Assembly: GCF_004118975.1 (NCBI RefSeq)
Contig: NZ_CP035376.1
Span: forward strand, 1,922,001 to 1,986,000
DNA: 64,000 nt
Reading direction: 5' to 3'
Source: Luteimonas sp. YGD11-2
Lineage (GTDB): Bacteria > Pseudomonadota > Gammaproteobacteria > Xanthomonadales > Xanthomonadaceae
Below are positions 1 through 9,205 of this stretch, in pieces. The translations under genes and the position numbers were made by a program. Position 1 is the first letter of the stretch, and each line of letters starts with the position of its first letter. The notes beneath the pieces are model-generated. The model did not search any database and was not told the origin of the DNA. It saw only the letters and a program-made list of their open reading frames with translations.

Positions 1-80
1 TCGCCGAAGGCACCCACGCCGAACTGCTCGCGCAGAACGGCCTGTACGCGGAACTGGCACGGCTGCAGTTCCTGCACTGA
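1..80 (+). CDS. C-terminal end of an ABC exporter (MsbA-like), partial
   Basis: Only the last 25 codons and a TGA stop are inside the window. The frame reads AEGTHAELLAQNGLYAELAR and ends QFLH. The GTHAELLA...GLYA.L...QF pattern is the usual tail that follows the switch histidine in half-transporter exporters such as MsbA (lipid A flippase), where transmembrane and nucleotide-binding domains are fused. The tail cannot separate MsbA from other exporters of the same fold. No Walker motif is visible because the rest lies upstream of base 1. Confidence 0.6.
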   Translation, partial: AEGTHAELLAQNGLYAELARLQFLH

Positions 81-267
81 GACCCGGTTGCCGCCCGGAC
101 GGACGCGGATCGACGCGGATCAGGCGTGCGGCGGTGGATCGCAGCGGAACCGGACCGCAGCCCGGCCACGCGCGACGTACCCGGGTCGCCGGGGCAGGTG
201 CGGACCCGCAAGCGCCTGGCGCCGTGTCCGGGCGACAGCGCTCTGATCCGCGCTTGCCTGCCTGATC

Positions 268-1821
268 TCAGGCGATCTCGACCACCGGGATGCCGGCGAT
301 CTTCGACTTCCACTTGCGCGGGCCGGTCTCGTGCACCGACTCGCCGGTGGAATCCACCGCGACGGTCACCGGCATGTCGCGCACCTCGAACTCGTAGATC
401 GCTTCCATGCCGAGGTCCTCGAACGCGACCACGCGGCTGGCCCTGATCGCCTTCGACACCAGGTAGGCGGAGCCGCCGACCGCCATCAGGTACACGGCCT
501 TGTTGTCGCGGATCGCCTCGATCGCCGCCGGTCCGCGCTCGGCCTTGCCGACCATGCCGACCAGGCCGGTCTGTTCGAGCATCTGCCGGGTGAACTTGTC
601 CATGCGGGTGGCGGTGGTCGGGCCGGCCGGGCCCACCGCCTCGTCGCGCACCGCGTCGACCGGGCCGACGTAGTAGATGAAACGGTTGGTGAAATCGACC
701 GGCAGGGTCTCGCCGCGGTTCAACATGTCGACCATGCGCTTGTGCGCGGCGTCGCGGCCGGTCAGCAGGCGGCCGTTGAGCAGCAGCACCTCGCCCGGCC
801 TGAACGTGGCCACGTCGTCGCGGGTGATCGTATCCAGGTCCACCCGGCGTGCGTTGGCCGGGTTGTAGGTGAGCTTCGGCCAGTCCTCCAGTGACGGCGG
901 GTCGAGCATCACCGGGCCGCTGCCATCGAGGGTGAAATGTGCGTGCCGGGTGGCGGCGCAGTTGGGGATCATCGCCACCGGCAGGTTGGCGGCGTGGGTC
1001 GGATAATCCCTGATCTTGATGTCGAGCACGGTGGTCAGCCCGCCCAGGCCCTGCGCGCCGATACCCAGCGCGTTGACCTTCTCGTACAGCTCCAGGCGCA
1101 TTTCCTCCAGCCGGTTGGCCGGGCCGCGCGCCTTGAGGTCGACGATGTCGATCGGCTCCATCAACGACTCCTTGGCCAGCAGCATCGCCTTCTCGGCGGT
1201 GCCGCCGATGCCGATGCCGAGCATGCCCGGCGGGCACCAGCCGGCACCCATCGTCGGCACGGTCTTGAGCACCCAGTCGACCACCGAATCCGACGGATTG
1301 AGCATCGCGAACTTGCTCTTGGCCTCCGAGCCGCCGCCCTTGGCGGCGACGATCACGTCGACCCGGTTGCCCGGCACGATCTTGACGTTGACCACGGCCG
1401 GGGTGTTGTCGCGGGTGTTGACGCGCTTGCCGGCGGGATCGGCCAGCACCGAGGCGCGCAGCTTGTTGTCGGGGTGCGCATAGGCGCGGCGCACGCCCTC
1501 GTTGACCATGTCCTCGACGCCCATGGTGGCGTCGTCCCAGCGCACCTGCATGCCGATCTCGAGGAACACGGTGACGATGCCGGTGTCCTGGCAGATCGGG
1601 CGGTGGCCTTCGGCGCACATGCGCGAATTGATCAGGATCTGCGCCATCGCGTCCTTGGCCGCGGGCGATTCCTCGCGCTCGTACGCGGCGGCCAGGTTCC
1701 GGATGTAGTCGACCGGGTGGTAGTAGCTGATGTACTGCAGCGCGTCGGCGACGGACTGGATCAGGTCGTCCTGGCGGATCGACACGGGTTCGGAGGCAAT
1801 CGCGGGGGGGTTGTGGGTCAC
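268..1821 (-). CDS. fumA: Class I fumarate hydratase (iron-sulfur fumarase)
   Basis: Converts fumarate to malate in the TCA cycle in the cytoplasm, using an oxygen-sensitive [4Fe-4S] cluster. At 517 residues it is the length of the single-chain FumA/FumB type, with the N-terminal alpha domain and C-terminal beta domain fused. Candidate cluster cysteines are C77 (RPICQDTG), C196 (GAGWCPPGM) and C288 (MIPNCAATR); their spacing closely matches the three ligands of E. coli FumA. The KGGGSEAKS segment near residue 161 is also characteristic. There is no ATG at the front: translation starts at GTG 1821 or, equally possible, at a second GTG 12 codons later (1785). The gene is monocistronic, facing away from the ABC exporter. 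The family assignment is firm; the exact start is not. Confidence 0.96.
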   Translation of the reverse strand: MTHNPPAIASEPVSIRQDDLIQSVADALQYISYYHPVDYIRNLAAAYEREESPAAKDAMAQILINSRMCAEGHRPICQDTGIVTVFLEIGMQVRWDDATMGVEDMVNEGVRRAYAHPDNKLRASVLADPAGKRVNTRDNTPAVVNVKIVPGNRVDVIVAAKGGGSEAKSKFAMLNPSDSVVDWVLKTVPTMGAGWCPPGMLGIGIGGTAEKAMLLAKESLMEPIDIVDLKARGPANRLEEMRLELYEKVNALGIGAQGLGGLTTVLDIKIRDYPTHAANLPVAMIPNCAATRHAHFTLDGSGPVMLDPPSLEDWPKLTYNPANARRVDLDTITRDDVATFRPGEVLLLNGRLLTGRDAAHKRMVDMLNRGETLPVDFTNRFIYYVGPVDAVRDEAVGPAGPTTATRMDKFTRQMLEQTGLVGMVGKAERGPAAIEAIRDNKAVYLMAVGGSAYLVSKAIRASRVVAFEDLGMEAIYEFEVRDMPVTVAVDSTGESVHETGPRKWKSKIAGIPVVEIA

Positions 1822-1965
1822 GGCGGCGGTCGGCTGGCGGAAAACCCGCCCATTCTACCGGCCACGCGCCCGGCCTTCCGGGACGCAGCGTTGCGCTACG
1901 TCCTGCAGCGGTCCGGTGCAGCGGGCCGCCCTGCCCCCGCCGCGCGGCCGCTGGCCCCGGCGCTG

Positions 1966-3045
1966 TCAGCCGGCCAGACGCAGCCCGGATTCCGCATCGA
2001 AGAGATGCAGGTGCCGGGTGTCCAGCCGCAGCGGCAGCGCGCTGCCGGGTTCGGGCAGGTCGCCGGGTGGAAGCCGCGCCACCAGTGCCTGCGCGCCGCG
2101 GCGCAGGTTGACGAACACGTCGCTGCCGACCGGCTCCACCACCTCGACGAGCGGTGCGAAGCCGCCGCCGTCGCCACGTTGCAGGTGCTCCGGGCGGATG
2201 CCGAGCGCGACCTCGCGGCCGTCCATCTCCGGCTCCAGTTCGGCATCGTCCAGCGCCAGGCGGCTGCCATCGTCGAGCATCAGCGCCCAACCGTCCGCAC
2301 GCCCCAGCCTGCCGCGCAGCACGTTCATCGCCGGGCTGCCGAGGAAGGTCGCCACGAACAGATTCGCAGGACGTTCGTACAGGTTCATCGGCGTGTCGAT
2401 CTGCTGGATCTCGCCGCGGTCGAGCACCACGATGCGCTGCCCCAGCGTCATCGCCTCGATCTGGTCGTGGGTGACGTAGACCATCGTCGCGCCGAGCTGG
2501 CGGTGCAGCCGGGCGATCTCCACGCGCATCGACATGCGCAGCTTGGCGTCGAGGTTGGAGAGCGGTTCGTCGAGCAGGAACACCTGCGGGTTGCGCACCA
2601 GCGCACGCCCGAGCGCCACCCGCTGGCGCTGCCCGCCCGAGAGCTGGCCGGGCTTGCGGTCGAGCAGCGCGTCGAGCTCCAGGATCTTCGCCGCCTCGCG
2701 CACGCGGGCGTCCACGCTGGCGCGGTCGTGGCCACGCAGCTTCAGCCCGAAGGCGAGGTTGTTGGCCACGCTCATGTGCGGATACAGCGCGTAGGACTGG
2801 AACACCATGGCGATGTCGCGGTCGCGCGGCGCGATGTCGTTGACGACCCGGTCGCCGATGCGCAGGGTGCCGGCGGAGATCGACTCCAGCCCGGCGATCA
2901 TCCGCAGCAGTGTCGACTTGCCGCAGCCCGAGGGCCCGACCAGCACCAGCAGCTCGCCATCGGCGACCTCGAACGTCGCGCCGGCCACGCCGACGTGCCC
3001 GTTCGGATAGACCTTGCGTACCCCGTCCAGCTCGACCCTGGCCAT
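1966..3045 (-). CDS. ugpC: Sugar ABC transporter ATP-binding protein (UgpC/MalK/MsmK type)
   Basis: Cytoplasmic ATPase that powers import through CUT1-type sugar permeases. The 359 residues carry Walker A (GPSGCGKST, 37-45), a Q-loop (FQSYALYPH, from 82), the signature LSGGQRQR (from 135), Walker B with D-loop (VFLLDEPLSNLDA, from 155) and the switch H193. A C-terminal OB-fold regulatory region follows from about residue 235. ATG 3045 (MARVELDGV) was chosen over an in-frame codon eight residues upstream because it matches the family start. No permease genes adjoin it. The permease and binding-protein genes 10 kb away lack their own ATPase, and a LacI-type operator matching theirs lies about 110 bp upstream, so this is probably their energising subunit. 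Some MsmK-type ATPases serve several transporters, which remains possible here. Confidence 0.93.
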   Translation of the reverse strand: MARVELDGVRKVYPNGHVGVAGATFEVADGELLVLVGPSGCGKSTLLRMIAGLESISAGTLRIGDRVVNDIAPRDRDIAMVFQSYALYPHMSVANNLAFGLKLRGHDRASVDARVREAAKILELDALLDRKPGQLSGGQRQRVALGRALVRNPQVFLLDEPLSNLDAKLRMSMRVEIARLHRQLGATMVYVTHDQIEAMTLGQRIVVLDRGEIQQIDTPMNLYERPANLFVATFLGSPAMNVLRGRLGRADGWALMLDDGSRLALDDAELEPEMDGREVALGIRPEHLQRGDGGGFAPLVEVVEPVGSDVFVNLRRGAQALVARLPPGDLPEPGSALPLRLDTRHLHLFDAESGLRLAG

Positions 3046-3139
3046 CCACGCTCCCGGATATGTCTGCATGCGTCCGCACGTGGCGGTGTCCGCCGATTGT
3101 GGCGTACGTCGTCGCTCCTGCAGCGGGTGCCGCAGGCGC

Positions 3140-3168
3140 TGGACATTCTGGCATGTAATCGCTTACAT
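3140..3168 (+). promoter_or_regulatory. LacI-type operator overlapping a possible zwf promoter
   Basis: The 16-bp palindrome ATGTAATCGCTTACAT at 3153-3168 has perfect 6-bp arms and a CG centre, the usual form of LacI/GalR-family operators. It sits in the 301-bp gap between the divergent ATPase gene and zwf. Matching sites occur at 18051-18066 and 22208-22223. On the plus strand TGGACA (3140-3145) and TTACAT (3163-3168) are 17 bp apart and could be -35 and -10 elements, so the operator would cover the -10. The rest of the gap (3046-3139 and 3169-3346) holds nothing else I recognise. The operator is clearly visible; the promoter call is weaker. Confidence 0.65.
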
Positions 3169-3346
3169 ACGATGGCGCCTGCGGGGGGCCTGCAATGCGT
3201 CCGGGACCCGTCAGGGCCGCACCGGCCGCGCGGGGAACGCATGGCCATCCGACATCACCTGTTATCGTCCCTCCGGATGCACGACGCAGCGGCCAGTCGC
3301 GGACTGGCGGGCGCGTCGGCCGGCCGGAGTTTCCTGCGGAGCTGCG

Positions 3347-4771
3347 ATGCACGACACCCTGTTGCTGTTTGGTGCCACCGGCGACCTCGCCTCCCGCTAC
3401 CTGTTCCCCTCGCTCGTCCATCTGCTGCGCGACCGACTGCTGCCCGAGAGTTTCCGCGTGATCGCAGTCGGCCGCACGCCGCATGACGACGCCGGGTTCC
3501 GCGCCTGGCTGCGCGAACGCCTCGACGACGGCGACGGCCGCAACAATGCTGCGCTCGACGACCTGCTTGGCCGCACCCGCTACCACGCGCTCGACCTGCA
3601 GGACGCCGACGCCATCGCGGCGGAACTGTCGCAGTACGGCGACCGCCCTGCGGTGAGCTATCTCTCCACCCCGCCGAACCTGTTCGCACCCGCCTGCCGC
3701 GGCCTGAAGGCCGCCGGCCTGCTCGAGGAGCCGTCGCGGCTGGTGCTGGAGAAGCCGCTCGGCCACGACCTCGCCTCGGCGCGCGAGATCAACGCCACCC
3801 TGCGCGAGAGCCTCGACGAGTCGCGGATCTTCCGCATCGACCATTACCTCGGCAAGGCACCGGTGCAGAACCTGCTGGCGCTGCGCTTCGGCAACACGCT
3901 GCTGGAGGCGGTATGGGAGCGGCGCTGGATCGAGTCGGTCGACATCGTGGTGGCCGAGACCGCCGGCGTCGACGGCCGCGAGGGCTACTACGCCGACTAC
4001 GGCGCGCTGCGCGACATGGTGCAGAACCACATGCTGCAGCTGCTTGCATTGATTGCAATGGAGCCTCCGGCTTCGCTGGATGCCGACAGCGTGCGCGACG
4101 AGAAGCGCAAGGTGCTGCGTGCGCTGCGGCCGATGAGCGCCGCCGACGCCGCGCGCGACAGCGTGCGAGGGCGCTACGGCGATGGCGTGGTCGAAGGCCA
4201 TGCGGCCAGGGGCTTCCGCCACGAGCGCGAGGTCGAGACCTTCGTCGCCCTGCGCGCCTACATCGACAACTGGCGCTGGGCGGGGGTGCCGTTCCGGCTG
4301 GTCACCGGCAAGCGCATGCCGTCGCGGGCCACCGAGATCGTGGTGTCGTTCCGGCCGGTCTCGCACTGGCTGTACGAGCGGCCCTCGCGCGAGCGCGCCC
4401 AGCCCAACCGCCTGCATGTGTGCCTGCAGCCGGAGGAGGCGATCGACCTCACCCTGATGGGCAGCCTCGCCGCACCGGAATGGGGTGCCACCGAGCTGCA
4501 GCCGCTGTCGCTGGATCTGGAGATGTCGCCCGCGCCGAAGCGGCGCATCGCCTACGAGCGCCTGCTGGTCGATGCCCTCAAGGGCGACCAGACGCTGTTC
4601 GTGCGCGACGACGAGGTCGAGGCGGCGTGGCACTGGATCGACAGCGTCAGTGCCGCCTGGCAGGAGGCCGGCACGCCGGTCGAGGAATATCCGGCAGGCT
4701 CGTGGGGGCCGGCGTCGGCAGCCCCGTTCCTGCCCACGGTGACCGGCAGCAACGGGAAGCGCCGCCCATGA
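3347..4771 (+). CDS. zwf: Glucose-6-phosphate 1-dehydrogenase
   Basis: Oxidises glucose-6-phosphate to 6-phosphogluconolactone with NAD(P)+, the entry step of the Entner-Doudoroff and oxidative pentose-phosphate routes. The 474-residue protein opens with the nucleotide-binding GATGDLA motif (9-15). It carries the active-site signature RIDHYLGK (163-170), whose His and Lys contact substrate. ATG 3347 gives MHDTLLLFGATGDLA, the normal family N-terminus; the open frame extends upstream, but without homology. The stop overlaps the glk start (ATGA), so translation is probably coupled. First gene of zwf-glk-pgl-edd-eda, downstream of a LacI-type operator. Confidence 0.97.
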   Translation: MHDTLLLFGATGDLASRYLFPSLVHLLRDRLLPESFRVIAVGRTPHDDAGFRAWLRERLDDGDGRNNAALDDLLGRTRYHALDLQDADAIAAELSQYGDRPAVSYLSTPPNLFAPACRGLKAAGLLEEPSRLVLEKPLGHDLASAREINATLRESLDESRIFRIDHYLGKAPVQNLLALRFGNTLLEAVWERRWIESVDIVVAETAGVDGREGYYADYGALRDMVQNHMLQLLALIAMEPPASLDADSVRDEKRKVLRALRPMSAADAARDSVRGRYGDGVVEGHAARGFRHEREVETFVALRAYIDNWRWAGVPFRLVTGKRMPSRATEIVVSFRPVSHWLYERPSRERAQPNRLHVCLQPEEAIDLTLMGSLAAPEWGATELQPLSLDLEMSPAPKRRIAYERLLVDALKGDQTLFVRDDEVEAAWHWIDSVSAAWQEAGTPVEEYPAGSWGPASAAPFLPTVTGSNGKRRP

Positions 4772-5769
4772 GCGGTACCCGCCCCGTCCTGCTGGCCGAC
4801 ATCGGCGGCACCAATGCGCGCTTCGCGCTGGCATGGCCCGATGCGCCGATGCCGCTGCGCGTCGACACCGTCGAGCGTTACCCGGTGGTGGAGTTCCCCT
4901 CGCTTGCCGACGCGGCGCGACATTACCTCTCGCAGGCCGGGGTCTCGGTAGGCAACGGCGTGTTCGCGGTCGCCGGCCGCGTCGACGGCGACCATGCACG
5001 CATCACCAACCATCCGTGGGTGATCTCGCGGCCGCGACTGTGCGCGCAGCTGGGGCTCGACGACGCCATGCTCGCCAACGACTTCGCCGCACAGTCGATG
5101 GCGATCACCCTGCTCGGCCCCGACGACGTCGCCACCGTCGGTGGCACCAGCTGGCGTCCCGATCCGCCCGGCGTGCACCGGAACCGCACCTACGCGGTGA
5201 TCGGCCCCGGCACCGGGCTCGGTGTCGGCGGGCTGCTGGTGCGCGACGGCCGCTGCTATCCGCTCGAGACCGAAGGCGGGCATGTCAGCTTCCCGCCCGG
5301 CACCCCGGAGGAACTGCGCATCCTCGACGTGCTGTCGCGCCAGTTCGGCCGGGTCTCCAATGAGCGGCTGGTGTGCGGGCCGGGGCTGGTCAACATCCAC
5401 CATGCGCTGGCGGAGATCGCCGGCGAGGATCCCGGCCCGCTGCAGCCGCGCGATGTCACCGCGCGCGCCGCCGGCGGGGATCCACGTGCCACCCGCGCGG
5501 TCGACATCTTCTGTGCGGTGTTCGGTGCCATCGCCGGCGACGTGGTGCTCACCCTCGGCGCCTGGGACGGGGTGTTCCTGACCGGCGGGCTGGTGCCACG
5601 CATGCTCGACGCACTGCGCCATTCGGGCTTCCGCCAGCGCTTCGAGCACAAGGGCCGGTTCTCGTCGAACATGGCGCAGGTGCCGTCGATGGCGGTGATG
5701 CACCCGCAGGCCGGACTGCTCGGTGCCGCGGCGCTGGCACGGCAGCGCTACGGCCAGGTGCCCGCATGA
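4768..5769 (+). CDS. glk: Glucokinase (Glk family, bacterial hexokinase)
   Basis: Phosphorylates cytoplasmic glucose with ATP to glucose-6-phosphate, the substrate of the preceding gene. The 333-residue protein has the phosphate-binding motif DIGGTNARF (11-19), the catalytic-aspartate region LANDFAAQS near residue 107, a second nucleotide-binding loop GPGTGLGVGG near 150, and GGHVSF in the sugar-binding part. It lacks the zinc-binding cysteine cluster of ROK kinases, so the Glk-type family (PF02685) fits best. It overlaps zwf and pgl by 4 bp each (ATGA). A glucokinase in this operon fits import of glucose-containing oligosaccharides through a non-phosphorylating ABC transporter. Confidence 0.95.
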   Translation: MSGTRPVLLADIGGTNARFALAWPDAPMPLRVDTVERYPVVEFPSLADAARHYLSQAGVSVGNGVFAVAGRVDGDHARITNHPWVISRPRLCAQLGLDDAMLANDFAAQSMAITLLGPDDVATVGGTSWRPDPPGVHRNRTYAVIGPGTGLGVGGLLVRDGRCYPLETEGGHVSFPPGTPEELRILDVLSRQFGRVSNERLVCGPGLVNIHHALAEIAGEDPGPLQPRDVTARAAGGDPRATRAVDIFCAVFGAIAGDVVLTLGAWDGVFLTGGLVPRMLDALRHSGFRQRFEHKGRFSSNMAQVPSMAVMHPQAGLLGAAALARQRYGQVPA

Positions 5770-6506
5770 TGGTCATGCCGCCCGCCTCGCCGCTGGGCGC
5801 CGGCGACCTGCCGGTGCAGCTGTACACCTACGACTCCGCCACCCAGTGGGTATGGGGCGCGGCAGTGGCGCTCTCGGCGGCGCTCACGCGCACGCTGGAG
5901 GAAAGGCCGCGCGCGCGCCTGCTGCTGTCGGGCGGCAGCACGCCGGAGCCGGTCTACAGCGCGCTGGCCAAGGCGCCGCTGGCGTGGTCACTGGTCGACG
6001 TGGCGCTGGTCGACGAACGCTGGCTGATGCCCGACGACCCTGACAGCAACGCGCGCCTGGTGCGGCAGACGCTGCTGCAGCGCAATGCCGCCGGCGCTCG
6101 CTTCGAGACGCTCACCCGCGCCGGCCGGCCGCTGGCCGAGGCCGTGTCCACCGCCAACATGCACGCGCGCAGTCCGGCCGACGTGGTGGTACTGGGCATG
6201 GGCGAGGACGGCCATACCGCGTCGCTGTTTCCCGGCATGCGCGATCTCGGCGCCGCGCTGGCGTCGCCGCAACCGTATGTCGCGGTGGATGCCAGCGGAT
6301 GCCCCGGCGCCGGGCCCTGGCCGACACGGATCAGCCTGACGCCCACCGGGCTGGCACCCGCGCATACCCGCCTGCTGCTGATCCGCGGCCAGCGCAAGCG
6401 CGAGTTGCTGGACCGCGTGCTGGCCGGCGACGACCCGTTCGAATACCCGGCGCGGATCGCCTTCACCACGCCGGGCGCGCCGCTGCACGTGCACTGGTGC
6501 CCGTGA
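5766..6506 (+). CDS. pgl: 6-phosphogluconolactonase
   Basis: Hydrolyses 6-phosphogluconolactone to 6-phosphogluconate, between zwf and edd in the pathway. The 246-residue protein belongs to the DevB/NagB-like fold. Visible are the phosphate-binding LLSGGSTPEPVY loop, the VALVDERW segment followed by DSNARLVRQ, and the catalytic-site motif LGMGEDGHTASLFPG. ATG 5766 overlaps the glk stop; ATG codons at 5769 (out of frame) and 5775 lie close by, and the second in-frame one is an alternative start two or three residues later. 73 bp separate it from edd, the widest gap before the edd-eda pair. Confidence 0.94.
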   Translation: MMVMPPASPLGAGDLPVQLYTYDSATQWVWGAAVALSAALTRTLEERPRARLLLSGGSTPEPVYSALAKAPLAWSLVDVALVDERWLMPDDPDSNARLVRQTLLQRNAAGARFETLTRAGRPLAEAVSTANMHARSPADVVVLGMGEDGHTASLFPGMRDLGAALASPQPYVAVDASGCPGAGPWPTRISLTPTGLAPAHTRLLLIRGQRKRELLDRVLAGDDPFEYPARIAFTTPGAPLHVHWCP

Positions 6507-6579
6507 GCCACGGCGACCGGCCACGCATGCCCGCGATCCGACCTGCGCGCGATCGCTCCACGATCGATGGTGATCTGCA

Positions 6580-8496
6580 ATGAGCCTGCACCCCGTACTC
6601 CATGACGTCACCGAGCGCATCCGCGAGCGCAGCCGGGGTTCGCGCGCCGCGTATCTTGCCGGCATCGATGCGATGCGCGATGCCGGCCCGCTGCGCGGCC
6701 GCCTGAGCTGCGCCAACCTCGCCCACGGTTTCGCCGCCTGTGGGCCGGTCGACAAAGGCCGCCTGCGCGAGGGGCCGACGCCGAACCTCGGCATCGTCAC
6801 CGCCTACAACGACATGCTCTCGGCGCACCATCCCTACGAGCACTACCCCGAGCGCATCCGCGACGTGGCGCGGCGCTTGGGCGCCACCGCCCAGGTGGCC
6901 GGCGGGGTACCGGCAATGTGCGACGGGGTGACCCAGGGCCGCGCCGGCATGGACTTGTCGCTGTTCTCGCGCGACGTCATCGCCCAGTCCACCGCCATCG
7001 CGCTGTCGCACGACATGTTCGACAGCACGGTGTACCTGGGCATCTGCGACAAGATCGTGCCCGGGCTGCTGATCGGTGCACTGGCCTTCGGGCACCTGCC
7101 CGCGGTGTTCGTGCCGGGCGGGCCGATGCCCAGCGGCATCCCCAACCGGGAAAAGGCCGAGGTACGCGAACGCTACGCCGCCGGGGAGGCGACCCGCGAG
7201 GAACTGCTCGACGCCGAGGCGGGCTCCTACCACTCGCCCGGCACCTGCACCTTCTACGGCACCGCCAACTCCAACCAGGTCATGCTCGAGGCGATGGGCG
7301 TGCAGCTGCCGGCGTCGTCGTTCGTCAACCCGGGCACGCCGCTGCGCGACGCACTCACCAACGCTGCGGTGGAGCGTGCACTCGCCACCACCGCGCTCGG
7401 TGACGACTACCGCCCGCTCGGTCATCTCATCGACGAGCGCGCCATCGTCAACGCGGTGGTGGCGCTGATGGCGACCGGCGGCTCCACCAACCACACCATC
7501 CACTGGATCGCGGTGGCGCGCGCGGCCGGCATCGTGCTGACCTGGGACGACTTCGACGTGCTTTCGTCGATCGTGCCGCTACTGGCGCGCGTGTATCCCA
7601 ATGGCGAGGCCGACGTGAACCGCTTCCAGGCCGCGGGCGGCACCGCCTTCGTGTTCCGCGAGCTGCTCGATGCAGGCCTCATGCATGCGGATCCGCCGAC
7701 CCTGCTCGACCGCGGCATGCGTCCCTGGTGCGAGGAGCCGCGGCTGGACGCTGGCACCCTGCGCTGGTTTCCGACCATTGCAGCCAGCGGCGACGCCGGT
7801 GTCGTACGCGGTGCGGCGGAACCGTTCGAAGCCCAGGGCGGCCTGCGCCTGCTGCGCGGCAATCTCGGCCGTTCGCTGATCAAGACCTCGGCGGTGAAAC
7901 CGGAATACCGTCGCATCGATGCACCTGCGGTGGTGGTCGACACGCCGCAGGCGCTCAACCGCCTGCATCGTTCCGGCGCGCTGCCGCACGACTTCGTCGC
8001 CGTGGTCCGCTTCCAGGGGCCGCGTGCCAACGGCATGCCGGAGCTGCATTCGCTGGCGCCGCTGCTGGGCATGCTGCAGAACCAGGGCCGCCGCGTGGCG
8101 CTGGTCACCGACGGCAGGCTGTCGGGCGCGTCCGGCAAGTTCCCTGCCGCCATCCACGTCACTCCGGAGGCCGCGCGTGGCGGCCCGCTGGCGCGCCTTC
8201 GCGACGGCGACCGCATCCTGCTCGACGGCGAAACCGGCACGCTCGAGGCGATCGTGGATCCTGCAGAGTGGTCCGCACGCGAGCTCGCGATCGACACCGC
8301 GCCGGCGGGTTCCGACCTCGGCCGCAATCTGTTCGCCTTCAACCGCCGCAACGTGGGGCCCGCGGACCAGGGCGCGCTGTCGATCTCGTGCGGACCGCCC
8401 GCCGCCGATGGCGGCCCGTGGAACTACGACGCCGAATACGACTTCGGCCACGACCCGGCGGCGATCACCTCGCCGCACGCCTCCAAGGACGCCTGA
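6580..8496 (+). CDS. edd: Phosphogluconate dehydratase
   Basis: Dehydrates 6-phosphogluconate to 2-keto-3-deoxy-6-phosphogluconate, the committed Entner-Doudoroff step, using a [4Fe-4S] cluster. At 638 residues it is a little longer than E. coli Edd (603). It shows IlvD/Edd family motifs: [11 protein letters not shown] and [11 protein letters not shown], whose cysteines are expected cluster ligands, then [13 protein letters not shown], and the C-terminal [18 protein letters not shown] with the active-site serine region. The start ATG 6580 gives [14 protein letters not shown], the common N-terminus. It is followed 27 bp later by eda. Confidence 0.97.
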   Translation: MSLHPVLHDVTERIRERSRGSRAAYLAGIDAMRDAGPLRGRLSCANLAHGFAACGPVDKGRLREGPTPNLGIVTAYNDMLSAHHPYEHYPERIRDVARRLGATAQVAGGVPAMCDGVTQGRAGMDLSLFSRDVIAQSTAIALSHDMFDSTVYLGICDKIVPGLLIGALAFGHLPAVFVPGGPMPSGIPNREKAEVRERYAAGEATREELLDAEAGSYHSPGTCTFYGTANSNQVMLEAMGVQLPASSFVNPGTPLRDALTNAAVERALATTALGDDYRPLGHLIDERAIVNAVVALMATGGSTNHTIHWIAVARAAGIVLTWDDFDVLSSIVPLLARVYPNGEADVNRFQAAGGTAFVFRELLDAGLMHADPPTLLDRGMRPWCEEPRLDAGTLRWFPTIAASGDAGVVRGAAEPFEAQGGLRLLRGNLGRSLIKTSAVKPEYRRIDAPAVVVDTPQALNRLHRSGALPHDFVAVVRFQGPRANGMPELHSLAPLLGMLQNQGRRVALVTDGRLSGASGKFPAAIHVTPEAARGGPLARLRDGDRILLDGETGTLEAIVDPAEWSARELAIDTAPAGSDLGRNLFAFNRRNVGPADQGALSISCGPPAADGGPWNYDAEYDFGHDPAAITSPHASKDA

Positions 8497-8523
8497 CGTC
8501 CCTCCAGCCAAGGACCACACCCG

Positions 8524-9183
8524 ATGTCGATCGTGCAGCACCAGGACACCGCCGAACGCCTTCTGCGCGAGGCCGGCCTGCTTCCCGTCATCACCGTGGA
8601 CAGCGTCGACCAGGCGCGCCGCATCGCCGATGCGCTGCTGGAAGGTGGCCTGCGCACGCTCGAACTCACCCTGCGCACGCCCTGCGCGCTCGACGCGCTG
8701 GCCACACTCAAGCGCGAGTTGCCGGACATCGTGATCGGCGCCGGCACCATCACCGCGGTGGCGCATATCGGCCAGGCGATCGATGCCGGCGCCGACTTCC
8801 TGGTCACGCCCGGCACGCCCCCTGCCCTCGCCGCAGCGCTGGCCGCGGCCCCGCTGCCGGTGGTTCCCGGCGGTGCCACCCCGACGGAATTCATGGCACT
8901 GATGGCGCATGGCTTCCGCGTGTGCAAGCTGTTCCCGGCCAACGCGGTCGGCGGGCTGGCGATGCTGAAGGGGCTGGCCGGCCCGCTGGCCGACCTGCGC
9001 GTATGCCCGACCGGCGGGATCACCGAAGCCAATGCCGCCGACTTTCTCGCCCAGCCCAACGTGGTCTGCATCGGCGGGTCGTGGATGGTGACCAGGGCCT
9101 GGATCGACGCCGGCGACTGGCAGCACGTGCGCGACACCGCGGCGCAGGCGGCGGCACTGGTGCGCAGCGCACGCGCAGCCTGA
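8524..9183 (+). CDS. eda: KDPG/KHG aldolase
   Basis: Splits 2-keto-3-deoxy-6-phosphogluconate into pyruvate and glyceraldehyde-3-phosphate, the last step of the Entner-Doudoroff pathway. The 219-residue TIM-barrel protein has the catalytic glutamate region GGLRTLELTLRTP, GAGTITAVAHIGQAIDAGA, the PGTPPALAAAL strand and the Schiff-base lysine in RVCKLFPAN. The ending VCPTGGITEANAADFL is the phosphate-binding loop. Last gene of the plus-strand operon; the convergent membrane-protein gene ends 22 bp beyond its stop and no strong terminator was seen between them. Confidence 0.97.
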   Translation: MSIVQHQDTAERLLREAGLLPVITVDSVDQARRIADALLEGGLRTLELTLRTPCALDALATLKRELPDIVIGAGTITAVAHIGQAIDAGADFLVTPGTPPALAAALAAAPLPVVPGGATPTEFMALMAHGFRVCKLFPANAVGGLAMLKGLAGPLADLRVCPTGGITEANAADFLAQPNVVCIGGSWMVTRAWIDAGDWQHVRDTAAQAAALVRSARAA

Positions 9184-9205
9184 GCACGGCGTGCGTCGCG
9201 CCAGG

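Noticed and set aside
937..3486. Long open frames opposite or across real genes, for example 937-3486 (+), 24571-25869 (-), 46172-48565 (+) and 58930-61509 (-)
   Set aside because: They lie antisense to well-supported genes, show no domain, and their amino-acid make-up (many His/Arg/Gln/Ala) is typical of shadow frames in high-GC DNA.
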